Notes under the pieces: model-generated | What the model was told of the DNA's origin: nothing | Seen by the model: the letters and a program-made list of their open reading frames with translations, nothing else | Databases searched by the model: none | Assembly: GCA_934502905.1 (NCBI GenBank) | Contig: CAKSVK010000044.1 | Location: 1 to 21,897 of the forward strand | DNA length: 21,897 nucleotides | DNA from: an uncultured Chitinophagaceae bacterium | GTDB taxonomy: Bacteria > Bacteroidota > Bacteroidia > Chitinophagales > Chitinophagaceae | Direction: 5' to 3' | Translations under genes and position numbers: made by a program | Shown here: positions 7,800 to 13,974 of the stretch, one piece after another | How positions within the stretch are numbered: position 1 is the first letter of the stretch | How the letters are laid out: every line of letters begins with the position of its first letter

Positions 7800-9044
7800 T
7801 TAATGAAGCGGGGTAAGGATAAACACTTCCCGTTCGCAGACTGTTTCTTCCAATACCAACCCCACTGCCGCAAAATGGCTTCGCAGTGCAGCGATGTTGG
7901 TAAGGTCTTCCGGTAAATTGATGTCTATCGGATAGTCTATACCCGTATGGTCTGTCAAAGGCATGGGCAGCACCTTGTTCAGCTCTTCCAGCAGCATGCT
8001 CACCGGTTGGTTAAGCAATTGCTTTTTTATACCTTTTTCAAAAACGGTATTTTCAGGAATTCCCCCTTTAGACTTTATTTTATGAGAGCCGGGACCGGAT
8101 TTCAGGACCAGGCATGTCATCGAACGTTTCTCGAGTGTAGTGGCAACCTGGAAAAATATATCAAGGTCGTCTTTTATCAACCGGTTCCTCAAATGCCGGA
8201 GGTGGGGTGGTAATATCCGTTCATAACACCAGGTGTATTCGTATCTTACCTTATCCGTATCCATTCCCCTGCCGCTGTATTGTTGCGGGTTTTGTACATT
8301 CAGGATGAGCTGGCTGGCCGGCATATACATCAATTGCGGATACACAAGCCCATAGAGGGTAAGAATATAATTATTGGAAGCCCAGATCCGTACCGAGCTG
8401 TCAGGTAACGTTTCTTCTCCGCTCATGCCATCCATATCCTCCCGGTACCGGGTGATCAGGCTGGCAAATAATGGCCTTGCTTTGTCAAACTTCCCTAATG
8501 GCTGGCTGTAATCTGTGTTTTTATAATGTTTCTGTTTAATTGCTATATCACGTTCTAATATAACCGAAGAGATATTTTTTGCTGTCAGCGCTTCGGAATC
8601 GGTGATGGCAACCACTTTTCCATCACGTAGCCAGACATAATGCGGTAGGGAGGAATAGGGAAAAATAGCGCTTAACAAGGTATCCTGCCCGATGAAGGGA
8701 AAGCTGTATACCTGTTTTCTTTTTTCAAGAAAAGCAACCTGTTTGGCTACAGGATCTGCATTGTTGATGAGTATTACTTCAAGGTTGCCGGAGAAACTCT
8801 TTTTCAGACTGTCCAGTAACGGGAATTTCTGAATGCAATTGGTACACCAACTGCTCCAAAAATCAAGTATTACCAGCTTGTCTTTCAGATCGGATAACCG
8901 GATTTCGGAAACGGGGTGGTTGAGCACATTGGTCAATACGAGGTTGGAGGGCAGGAGATCCCCTGCCGCAAGAGGTTTTGTATAGGTTTGGGCATGGGCT
9001 ATATGCAGGCATAGCACTGCCCATAAGCAAAAAAGTGTTTTCAT
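7800..9044 (-). CDS. Secreted TlpA-like thioredoxin-fold protein with DUF3738-like C-terminal domain
   Basis: I start this gene at 9044, where MKTLFCLWAVLCLHIAHAQ forms a clean signal peptide; the frame is open 14 codons further upstream but those add a non-signal N-terminus. The 414-residue product has a thioredoxin fold (about 30-160) with WCTNC (Cys67, Cys70) in the context LVILDFWSSWCTNC, as in TlpA/AhpC-TSA-type disulfide reductases. The middle 170 residues are unassigned. The last 70 residues (LLEELNKVLPMPLTDHTGID, then a GL.LEE segment and EVFILTP) resemble the end of DUF3738 proteins, which have a conserved D-x-TG motif. It is first in an operon with SusC and SusD. A periplasmic redox role linked to the imported substrate is inferred. 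Confidence 0.8.
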   Translation of the reverse strand: MKTLFCLWAVLCLHIAHAQTYTKPLAAGDLLPSNLVLTNVLNHPVSEIRLSDLKDKLVILDFWSSWCTNCIQKFPLLDSLKKSFSGNLEVILINNADPVAKQVAFLEKRKQVYSFPFIGQDTLLSAIFPYSSLPHYVWLRDGKVVAITDSEALTAKNISSVILERDIAIKQKHYKNTDYSQPLGKFDKARPLFASLITRYREDMDGMSGEETLPDSSVRIWASNNYILTLYGLVYPQLMYMPASQLILNVQNPQQYSGRGMDTDKVRYEYTWCYERILPPHLRHLRNRLIKDDLDIFFQVATTLEKRSMTCLVLKSGPGSHKIKSKGGIPENTVFEKGIKKQLLNQPVSMLLEELNKVLPMPLTDHTGIDYPIDINLPEDLTNIAALRSHFAAVGLVLEETVCEREVFILTPLH

Positions 9045-9518
9045 TTTTGCAGTTGATTGAGTACATAGAACAGCTGCCGGGTACAACCAGTCAGCCGGTT
9101 ATAAAGCCAGGAAAACGGCACAGAAAGGGAGCCGGTGAATGTATTGCTATGAACATGAGAAAATCACATCAATTACCCCGGCTCCGTGCCCGGTGCCCCG
9201 GTAGTTACACAGGGTTTTTAGGCTTGCGGGCAAAGAAGATCTGATAGGAATGGAGAAAAGCGGGTAATGGTGTATGGAGATACCACACACCGTTATAGGG
9301 TACAGGAAGAAACAATTCTATGTGAGGTGTTGGTTTCATCTATCATCTACTTACAGTTGGATTGCTTAAACCGGGTATCTCTTGAAATACACTGCTGCCT
9401 GCTATACAACGCAATAGCAGTGCCGGATACGATAAAGGTTGTTCAAATTAAATCAGCCAATTTTCACAATCAGGATGCCATGACAACACAAAATAGCTAT
9501 TGATACATGTAAATATAT
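9045..9518 (-). other. Intergenic region upstream of the thioredoxin-SusCD operon
   Basis: No convincing gene is seen. It contains an 8-bp inverted repeat GGAGCCGG/CCGGCTCC around 9129-9188, with a loop of about 40 bases, in a GC-rich patch within the leader region of the minus-strand operon. A short minus-strand frame with ATG at 9339 and stop at 9205 (44 aa, beginning MKPTPHIELFLPV) is open, but it has no recognisable family and a length easily reached by chance. No perfect Bacteroidota -7 box was found in either orientation for the operon. Confidence 0.4.
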
Positions 9519-9560
9519 ACAAAATTATACACTGTTTTATTTTTAATGTATAATTTTTGT
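9519..9560. promoter_or_regulatory. AT-rich inverted repeat upstream of the small HTH gene
   Basis: ACAAAATTATACA at 9519-9531 and TGTATAATTTTTGT at 9547-9560 form an inverted repeat with 11 perfectly complementary bases per arm, TGTATAATTTT on one side, and one extra T further out. The spacer is 15 bases. It lies about 40-80 bases before the GTG start of the HTH protein, where an operator for autoregulation would sit. The second arm also contains AATTTTTG, one base from the -7 consensus TAnnTTTG, so protein bound here could block a promoter. Confidence 0.45.
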
Positions 9561-9597
9561 TTATTTTTTTACACAGATATGTTGTTTTCTTTGTTTT

Positions 9598-9963
9598 GTG
9601 GGTAGTAAAAAAACAAAATTAAACCGCGGGCAGGTATTAGCCACGGCGGTAGAAGCAACAGGTTTTAATAAGGAAGAGGTTGCCAGGAAAGCGGGTTATT
9701 CAAGAGCATCGTATTATAAACACATAGAAAACCCGGACCTTCCTTACCATATCCTTATCTTATATGGCCGGGTGATCCGGCACGACTTTACGCAGGAGTT
9801 TCCTGATATGCCTAAATACATGTTGGAAGATCCTGAAGAACAATATGGTAACCCTAAAACGCTGGACGAAGCGGTGGATATCATCGCCTTGTGGAAAAAC
9901 AAGTATATTGAATTGCTGGAAAAATACAACCAACTGATCGAAGAACAGATCGGAAAAAAATAG
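9598..9963 (+). CDS. Small helix-turn-helix DNA-binding protein
   Basis: The 121-residue product has an N-terminal HTH at about residues 14-46 (VLATAVEATGFNKEEVARKA then GYSRASYYKHIENP), a short helical domain holding HDFTQEFPDMPKYMLEDPEE, and a C-terminal helix (about 88-118) with heptad-like spacing (LWKNKYIELLEKYNQLIEEQ) that may be a dimerising coiled coil. The pattern fits a Bacteroidota family of small XRE/Cro-like regulators with unknown targets. The only plausible start is GTG at 9598, since no in-frame ATG lies upstream. A strong inverted repeat upstream suggests autoregulation. It is divergent from the thioredoxin-SusCD operon and may regulate it; that is inference. Confidence 0.78.
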   Translation: MGSKKTKLNRGQVLATAVEATGFNKEEVARKAGYSRASYYKHIENPDLPYHILILYGRVIRHDFTQEFPDMPKYMLEDPEEQYGNPKTLDEAVDIIALWKNKYIELLEKYNQLIEEQIGKK

Positions 9964-10150
9964 CAGCTGCTTACTGTTATACTTTCAATTGAACCTGGTT
10001 TTACCCCGGCTTTCCCATCACCAAAATATTTAACGTGCCTGATTGAAACCCTCTCTGCAATGCCGGCATTACTGCTGCATTATTTTACGATAAAAAACAG
10101 TTCCTGCATGCAAGAATTTTTCTGTTATAACGTTCTGCCTGGTAATGTAG
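9964..10150 (+). other. Intergenic region without recognised signal
   Basis: Between the small HTH gene and the MITE-like element I see no gene, no clear terminator and no repeat. Together with the element and the short leader at 10293-10365 it makes up a 400-base gap before the DUF4382 gene. Confidence 0.4.
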
Positions 10151-10292
10151 CTAGTGTCATGTCAGCGATAAAACGACGGCTAATATTTCCCGCTGATTTC
10201 GCAAATAAGCGCAGAAGGCTTTGATAATCTGCGGAATTCAGCAGAATCTGCGGGAGATCTCAAATGAAAATTCATGTTTGACATGACACTAG
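10151..10292. mobile_element. 142-bp MITE-like element with perfect terminal inverted repeats
   Basis: CTAGTGTCATGTCA at 10151-10164 and TGACATGACACTAG at 10279-10292 are perfect 14-bp inverted repeats at the ends of a non-coding unit. Inside are further imperfect palindromes: CGCAGA/TCTGCG around 10211-10233, and CCCGCTGATTTCGC (10189-10202) against GCAGAATCTGCGGG (10241-10254). A non-autonomous transposon or a palindromic intergenic unit is the natural reading. No obvious target duplication is visible; CTAG inside the ends could be part of the target. No transposase in the window could mobilise it. Confidence 0.6.
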
Positions 10293-10306
10293 AGGTACTG
10301 CATAAT
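10278..10306 (+). promoter_or_regulatory. sigma70-like TTGACA-N17-CATAAT promoter at the right end of the MITE-like element
   Basis: TTGACA at 10278-10283 is followed after exactly 17 bases by CATAAT at 10301-10306. The -35-like part lies in the right terminal repeat and the -10-like part just outside, pointing to the lipoprotein gene at 10366. Bacteroidota normally use TTG and TAnnTTTG, so activity in the native host is uncertain. Confidence 0.35.
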
Positions 10307-10365
10307 AGCTAAAAAATATTAAGAAACCCCGGCGTAACGGGGGAGGAGATTCTTAAGTAAACAGT

Positions 10366-11265
10366 ATGCAAAAGTTAAATTACCTGATCGTATCAGTCGT
10401 TATATTGCTTTTTTTAGGTTGCAACAAAAACAGCAACGAAGTACAGCATTCCAATGCGTATTTACTATCGGTGTACCTTTCCGATAACCCTGCAGACCTG
10501 GAAGAAGTGAATATTGATATTCATTCGGTGGAAGTGAAAATAGATACGGGTAATGCTGACGATGAGCAACAGATAGCATTGCTGGATACAGATCGTGGCA
10601 ACGACAGCCTGGGTGCGCCCGGCAGCACACTTTGGCATGGCGGTATACCGGTGGGGGATAGCGATCAGTTCGGAAAATGGATAGCGCTTGACTTTAAGCC
10701 CGGTGTGTATGATATTTTGAAATTGAGGAACGGGACAGATACCTTGCTGGGTTCGGTGGAAGCATCCGGAATTGTCCGGAAAATAAGGATTGCGCTGGGA
10801 AGCAATAACCACGTAACGGAAAACGGCTCCCAGTTTCCATTGAAGCTGCAGGATGATTCCACCAATCATCACATTTATATTGATATATTAAAGGAGAGCC
10901 GGGTTGAGAACAGTGATGGCAGTATGACTGTTTACCTGGATTTTGACCTGGGTCGTTCTGTTAAAAAGCTGGAAGATCAATATATATTATCTCCTTATAT
11001 AAGGACCCTGCCTGCCGATCGCTCGCTGGAAATAGAAGGTTATGCCTTTCCCGCGGAGGCGCCTGTGGTGGTGAATGTATATAATGACAAGGATACCGCC
11101 GCTGCTTTACCTGATGGTAGCGGTTATTTTAAAATAAAGGGCTTACCATTGGGGCGCTATTATGTAGCTTACCAAGCAGGTAATGCATACAGGGATACTA
11201 CCACCGTTTTTGATATCACTAAAAATAAGATCACGCTGCCGCCGATGACATTGGTGGCGCAATAG
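10366..11265 (+). CDS. DUF4382-domain lipoprotein
   Basis: The 299-residue product starts with a lipoprotein signal peptide (LNYLIVSVVILLFLGC, lipid-carrying Cys19). Residues 32-215 fit a DUF4382 domain: YLLSVYLSDNPADLEEVNID at its start, a tract of the form WIALDFKPGVYDILKLRNGT, and a strand repeat ending in a calcium-like DFDLGRSV segment. Residues 220-297 (LEIEGYAFPAEAPVVVNVYN, then DGSGYFKIKGLPLGRYYVAY) form a prealbumin-like domain of the carboxypeptidase-regulatory type. It would sit on the outer or inner membrane facing the periplasm or surface. The function of DUF4382 is not known. The leader contains a CCCCG/CGGGG hairpin (10327-10342) and GGAGGAG about 20 bases before ATG. Confidence 0.85.
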   Translation: MQKLNYLIVSVVILLFLGCNKNSNEVQHSNAYLLSVYLSDNPADLEEVNIDIHSVEVKIDTGNADDEQQIALLDTDRGNDSLGAPGSTLWHGGIPVGDSDQFGKWIALDFKPGVYDILKLRNGTDTLLGSVEASGIVRKIRIALGSNNHVTENGSQFPLKLQDDSTNHHIYIDILKESRVENSDGSMTVYLDFDLGRSVKKLEDQYILSPYIRTLPADRSLEIEGYAFPAEAPVVVNVYNDKDTAAALPDGSGYFKIKGLPLGRYYVAYQAGNAYRDTTTVFDITKNKITLPPMTLVAQ

Positions 11266-11367
11266 CAAAACCCGCCAGGATGTGTGCCCGGGATTGTTAT
11301 GCCTTATAATGAACAGGCCTTGAAATTATTTTTTCAGTCAGTGGGGCCATCACAGGCTTCCACTTAA

Positions 11368-11397
11368 GTCCTCAATCAGGTGTCCTCAATCATTGAG
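11368..11397. repeat. 11-bp direct repeat overlapping a 13-bp palindrome
   Basis: GTCCTCAATCA occurs at 11368-11378 and again at 11382-11392, a period of 14 bases. The second copy overlaps the perfect palindrome CTCAAT-C-ATTGAG at 11385-11397. The layout resembles a protein-binding site, but it lies 100 bases after the lipoprotein gene with no gene start close by, so its role is unknown. Confidence 0.4.
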
Positions 11398-11496
11398 CCG
11401 TGACATGTAAAGTCAATAAGGCGACCGATCCCCTTTACTTAGGTAAAATATCAGGGCGATATAGCCGATGCTAAGTAGCACTAAAGCTTAATCAGT

Positions 11497-11629
11497 CCCG
11501 CATTTTGCGGGAAGGGGAATTGTGGTGATCCACCACGGCGGACAGGTTATTCCCCGGCGGCTTTTTGCGCCCGTGCCCGCCCGAAGGCGGATACTTTTTT
11601 CCGCAAAAAGTAACAGAAAAATAGCCGGG
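11497..11629. repeat. Composite palindromic repeat with nested stems
   Basis: A first hairpin is CCCGC/GCGGG (11497-11511) and a second GTGGT/ACCAC lies near 11522-11536. Then nested stems follow: CCCGGC (11553-11558) with GCCGGG (11624-11629), CTTTTTGCG (11561-11569) with CGCAAAAAG (11602-11610), and inside these CCGCC-CGAA-GGCGG (11577-11590). The minus-strand frame that covers it is a by-product of the repeat. I recall similar sequence in intergenic DNA of related bacteria, but copy number cannot be checked here. Confidence 0.55.
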
Positions 11630-11679
11630 AGTCTGGAGCTAAAATGAAAACCGTGTTTACGAAAACAAATCAAGATTTC

Positions 11680-11747
11680 GCCGCGCTGCGGCTCATTATA
11701 CCAATCATTCCATCATTATTACTACAAATATCGGGGTGCGATGCACC
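11680..11747. repeat. Paired short hairpins of REP type
   Basis: GCCGC-GCT-GCGGC (11680-11692) is followed 42 bases later by GGTGC-GAT-GCACC (11735-11747). The second is preceded by ACTACAAATAT, a lead-in I associate with interspersed short palindromes in Bacteroidota genomes. No coding content. Confidence 0.45.
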
Positions 11748-11876
11748 TCTATGACTTGTGAGCTTGTACTGGCAAATAGAAGGCAGGCACTTAAATATTA
11801 CGTACGATTAATTTTTTAGAGGTTGTTGGTTTTCTATGACTTATTCTACATGTATTGGCAGCACGATCGGTAAAAT

Positions 11877-11921
11877 ACCCCGGAAGGGGTTTAACCTGAA
11901 TGGTCCTCAACCCTGTTGGGG
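11877..11921. repeat. Two adjacent hairpins, one with a GGAA tetraloop
   Basis: ACCCC-GGAA-GGGGT (11877-11890) has a GNRA-type loop if transcribed on the plus strand. CCTCAAC-CCT-GTTGGGG (11905-11921) forms a 7-bp stem with one G-T pair. The unit with the joining TTTAACCTGAATGG looks like an interspersed palindromic repeat. Confidence 0.45.
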
Positions 11922-12066
11922 ATGCAACCGGTGGTATATCGTCAGGCGCTTGTCCATCAACACCCGGAAACGGTGTGTGAGACACGCAACCGGGTAGCCT
12001 GTTGCCCCTGCACATGTCCTCCCGTACAGCTTAAATACAGATTGAATAGACCGGTGATACCCGCTC

Positions 12067-12093
12067 CTGCCTGCCGTTCGGCGGTCCAGGCAG
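12067..12093. repeat. CTGCCTG/CAGGCAG palindrome
   Basis: CTGCCTG at 12067-12073 pairs with CAGGCAG at 12087-12093, and the loop holds a further CCG/CGG stem. The same CTGCC/GGCAG core appears inside the large hairpin at 3044-3137, so both may contain the same kind of repeat. Confidence 0.4.
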
Positions 12094-12226
12094 AAGGACC
12101 AGATGGCTTACTCGCCATGAGGATCCACATCTTTTTAGTCAGACCCGGTAGTAAGGATCCGGCACTACGCGGTCTTGTAATTACGCAGAAAAGAGTTGCG
12201 TCGTGATAACGTGCTCACTTGTAGCG

Positions 12227-12261
12227 GTACCTGCATTTCCCTTCCACGCACCGGCAGGTAC
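12227..12261 (-). terminator. Candidate hairpin terminator after rhaI
   Basis: GTACCTGC (12227-12234) and GCAGGTAC (12254-12261) are perfect 8-bp complements with a 19-base loop, starting 4 bases after the rhaI stop codon in the direction of transcription. There is no U-run after it, so it could be a 3'-end stabiliser rather than an intrinsic terminator. Confidence 0.35.
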
Positions 12262-12265
12262 TTCC

Positions 12266-13540
12266 TTACAACCCTGTCGCTACGGTCTTGCTGCCGCGTG
12301 TTTGGATAAGGTGCTCTCTTACTCCGGCGCTGCGGTATAATGACAGCGGATGTAAAGCGCCGCCGCTTCTCAGGCGGGCTTCTGCTGCCAGGGGCCTCAG
12401 GTCGGTGCGGAAAGCATTTTGCAGTATTTCCTGTGCGGTTACCACATCGTTTTCCTGCTGCGCGGTGTACAGCCCTTTCCTGTCGGTGCTCAAAGCCTGT
12501 GCGTAAGCCAGCAGGATGGCCTCTACGGATTGCAGCAGGTCTTCCAGCGGATCTTTTACATTATGGGAAGCATCTATCATCCAGCCCAGGCCGGTATTGT
12601 GGTTCATGCCTTTGGCATCCATACCTTCCACCAGCTCATTAAAGATAAGATACAACTGGTAGGGTTTGATGCTGCCGGTGGTCAGGTCGTCGTCCCCGTA
12701 TTTGGAGTCGTTGAAATGAAAGCCACCCAGCTTGCCTTCCATCAGCAATAAGGATACGATCTGCTCTATGTTGGCATTGGGCAGGTGATGCCCGAGGTCT
12801 ACCAGCGTATAGGCTTTGCTGCCCAGCTTGCTGGCATACAGGTACGATTGTCCCCAGTCGCCTACCGTGGTAGAGTAGAAATTGGGTTCGAAGGCCTTGT
12901 ATTCTACAAATATTTTCCAGTCGTCCGGTAATGCCGCATATATCTCCTGCAGGCCGCTTAACGTATTTTCGAACGCCTGCCTGAAATTGAGTTGCCCGGG
13001 GAAGCAGGAGCCGTCGGATAGCCATACGGTAAGCGAATCAGAGCCGAGCTCCTTTCCGTAGCGGATCACTTCCATATTATGATCAATTGCCTGCCGGCGG
13101 ATGGCTTTGTTCACATTTTGCAGCGAGCCGAACTTATAGCTGTATTCCTGGTCTTTCTGGTCCTGGAAGGTGTTGGAGTTCATCGCATCAAACCGCAGCC
13201 CGTTCTGTGCCGCCACCGCTTTGATGTGGGCCGCGTCCTCCGGGATATCCCAGGGGATGTGCAGTGAAATGGCCCCGCTGGACCGGTTGAGCGCATGCAG
13301 CAAGCCGATATCCTCAATTTTTTCTTCCAGGCTGCGGGGCTCGCCACCACTGGCAAACCGGCCGAAGCGGGTGCCACCTGTTCCCAAAGCCCAACTGGGA
13401 ATGGCTACCTGGAAAGCTTCCAGTTGTTGAATAATGGCTTCAGCGCCGGGTACTACTGTTTTGGTATAAGCCAGTTGCTTGTTATGCTGGTTCAGCAGCG
13501 CTTCGTTGTGTGCTTCGATCTGTGATTGTTGTAGCTGCAT
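12266..13540 (-). CDS. rhaI: L-rhamnose isomerase, TIM-barrel type
   Basis: The 424-residue product converts L-rhamnose to L-rhamnulose in the cytoplasm. It fits the Pseudomonas/rhizobial-type isomerase rather than the enterobacterial RhaA by length and motifs: WALGTGGTRFGRF near residue 50, SLHIPWD at 92-98, VEYKAFEPNFY (Glu213), LVDLGHH (Asp248), GGFHFNDSKYGDDD (His275, Asp283, Asp285) and MIDASH (Asp323). These acidic and histidine residues match the metal ligands known for that family. It is the last gene of the operon and starts 11 nt after the rhaM stop. The last 30 residues are less conserved in character, but there is no sign of damage. Confidence 0.93.
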   Translation of the reverse strand: MQLQQSQIEAHNEALLNQHNKQLAYTKTVVPGAEAIIQQLEAFQVAIPSWALGTGGTRFGRFASGGEPRSLEEKIEDIGLLHALNRSSGAISLHIPWDIPEDAAHIKAVAAQNGLRFDAMNSNTFQDQKDQEYSYKFGSLQNVNKAIRRQAIDHNMEVIRYGKELGSDSLTVWLSDGSCFPGQLNFRQAFENTLSGLQEIYAALPDDWKIFVEYKAFEPNFYSTTVGDWGQSYLYASKLGSKAYTLVDLGHHLPNANIEQIVSLLLMEGKLGGFHFNDSKYGDDDLTTGSIKPYQLYLIFNELVEGMDAKGMNHNTGLGWMIDASHNVKDPLEDLLQSVEAILLAYAQALSTDRKGLYTAQQENDVVTAQEILQNAFRTDLRPLAAEARLRSGGALHPLSLYRSAGVREHLIQTRGSKTVATGL

Positions 13541-13551
13541 ACCGGAATATT

Positions 13552-13866
13552 TTATGGCATGTAAAAAACTTCTTTTAATGGAATGCTTACAGGAGAATTA
13601 TCCTCGTTGGTATCCATGATATCTTTCATATACGCCCACCATTTTTTCATGACCGGCTGGTCGGGTAACGATCGCTGTGCTTCAGGGTCCCCGATCTTCA
13701 GGTAGCCGAACAGGTCATGGGTGCTTTCGTCCAGGAAAATAGAGTATTCCGCTATCCCGGTTTGTTTGAGCAGCGCCTGCAATTCGGGCCATATCTCGTT
13801 ATGCCGTTTCCGGTATTCCTCTTCAAAACCCTTTTGCAGTTTCATCCTGAAAGCGATCCGTTGCAT
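13552..13866 (-). CDS. rhaM: L-rhamnose mutarotase
   Basis: The 104-residue product interconverts the alpha and beta anomers of L-rhamnose, supplying the form used by the isomerase. The active-site residues known for the E. coli enzyme are present at the same numbers: Tyr18, His22 (in EEEYRKRHNEIWPEL) and Trp76 (in VMKKWWAYMKDIMD). Length and ending are normal for the family. It lies between the aldolase fusion and rhaI, with only 11 nt to rhaI. Confidence 0.95.
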   Translation of the reverse strand: MQRIAFRMKLQKGFEEEYRKRHNEIWPELQALLKQTGIAEYSIFLDESTHDLFGYLKIGDPEAQRSLPDQPVMKKWWAYMKDIMDTNEDNSPVSIPLKEVFYMP

Positions 13867-13911
13867 GGGTGGTATAGTAATAAATGGTGAGTAGTTAGTG
13901 ATTAGTAGTAA

Positions 13912-13957
13912 GTTGCAGGATGCAGGTCGCAGGTTATGTCCCGCCCTGCAACCTGCG
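13912..13957. repeat. GCAGG repeats forming two mutually exclusive stems
   Basis: In the 108-base gap between the aldolase fusion and rhaM, GTTGCAGG (13912-13919) can pair with CCTGCAAC (13945-13952), or CGCAGGTT (13928-13935) can pair with AACCTGCG (13950-13957). The right arms overlap, so only one stem forms at a time. It may be an interspersed repeat, or it may tune expression of rhaM and rhaI relative to the genes before them. Confidence 0.4.
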
Positions 13958-13974
13958 TCTTGTATCTTTTTAAA

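Larger units (their letters stand above)
11266..12265. other. 1-kb gene-poor region packed with palindromic repeats
   Basis: No frame here resembles a known protein, and the open frames of 60-96 codons are made of repeat DNA. At least six separate palindromic units are listed individually. A minus-strand frame of 22 codons (11413-11481) reads like the end of a membrane helix, LLSIGYIALIFYLSKGDRSP, and may be the tail of a destroyed gene. The stretch 11979-12007 has a related copy in opposite orientation at 17623-17651. The region looks like an accumulation site for interspersed repeats and gene remnants. Confidence 0.5.

Noticed and set aside
9045..9240. Possible riboswitch or other structured leader of the thioredoxin-SusCD operon
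   Set aside because: Only one 8-bp stem and GC-rich patches are visible; I could not match the conserved parts of cobalamin, TPP or SAM riboswitches.
8978..9244. Plus-strand frame of 88 codons
   Set aside because: It largely covers the signal-peptide region of the thioredoxin-like gene on the other strand and has no protein-like character.
9205..9339. 44-aa minus-strand frame beginning MKPTPHIELF
   Set aside because: The length is easily reached by chance, there is no family, and no signal peptide or operon link supports it.
11488..11673. Minus-strand frame of 61 codons
   Set aside because: It lies entirely on a nested palindromic repeat; the apparent protein is a by-product.
11916..12206. 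Open frame of 96 codons with a Cys-rich segment (NRVACCPCTCPPV)
   Set aside because: It reads through palindromic repeats, has no leader or family match, and a similar Cys pattern in the opposite orientation at 17623-17651 is explained by shared DNA sequence. A ribosomal peptide precursor was considered, but no modification enzyme is nearby.
11780..12230. Degenerate group II intron or insertion-sequence remnant
   Set aside because: No domain V-like hairpin, reverse transcriptase or transposase motif could be found in any frame.
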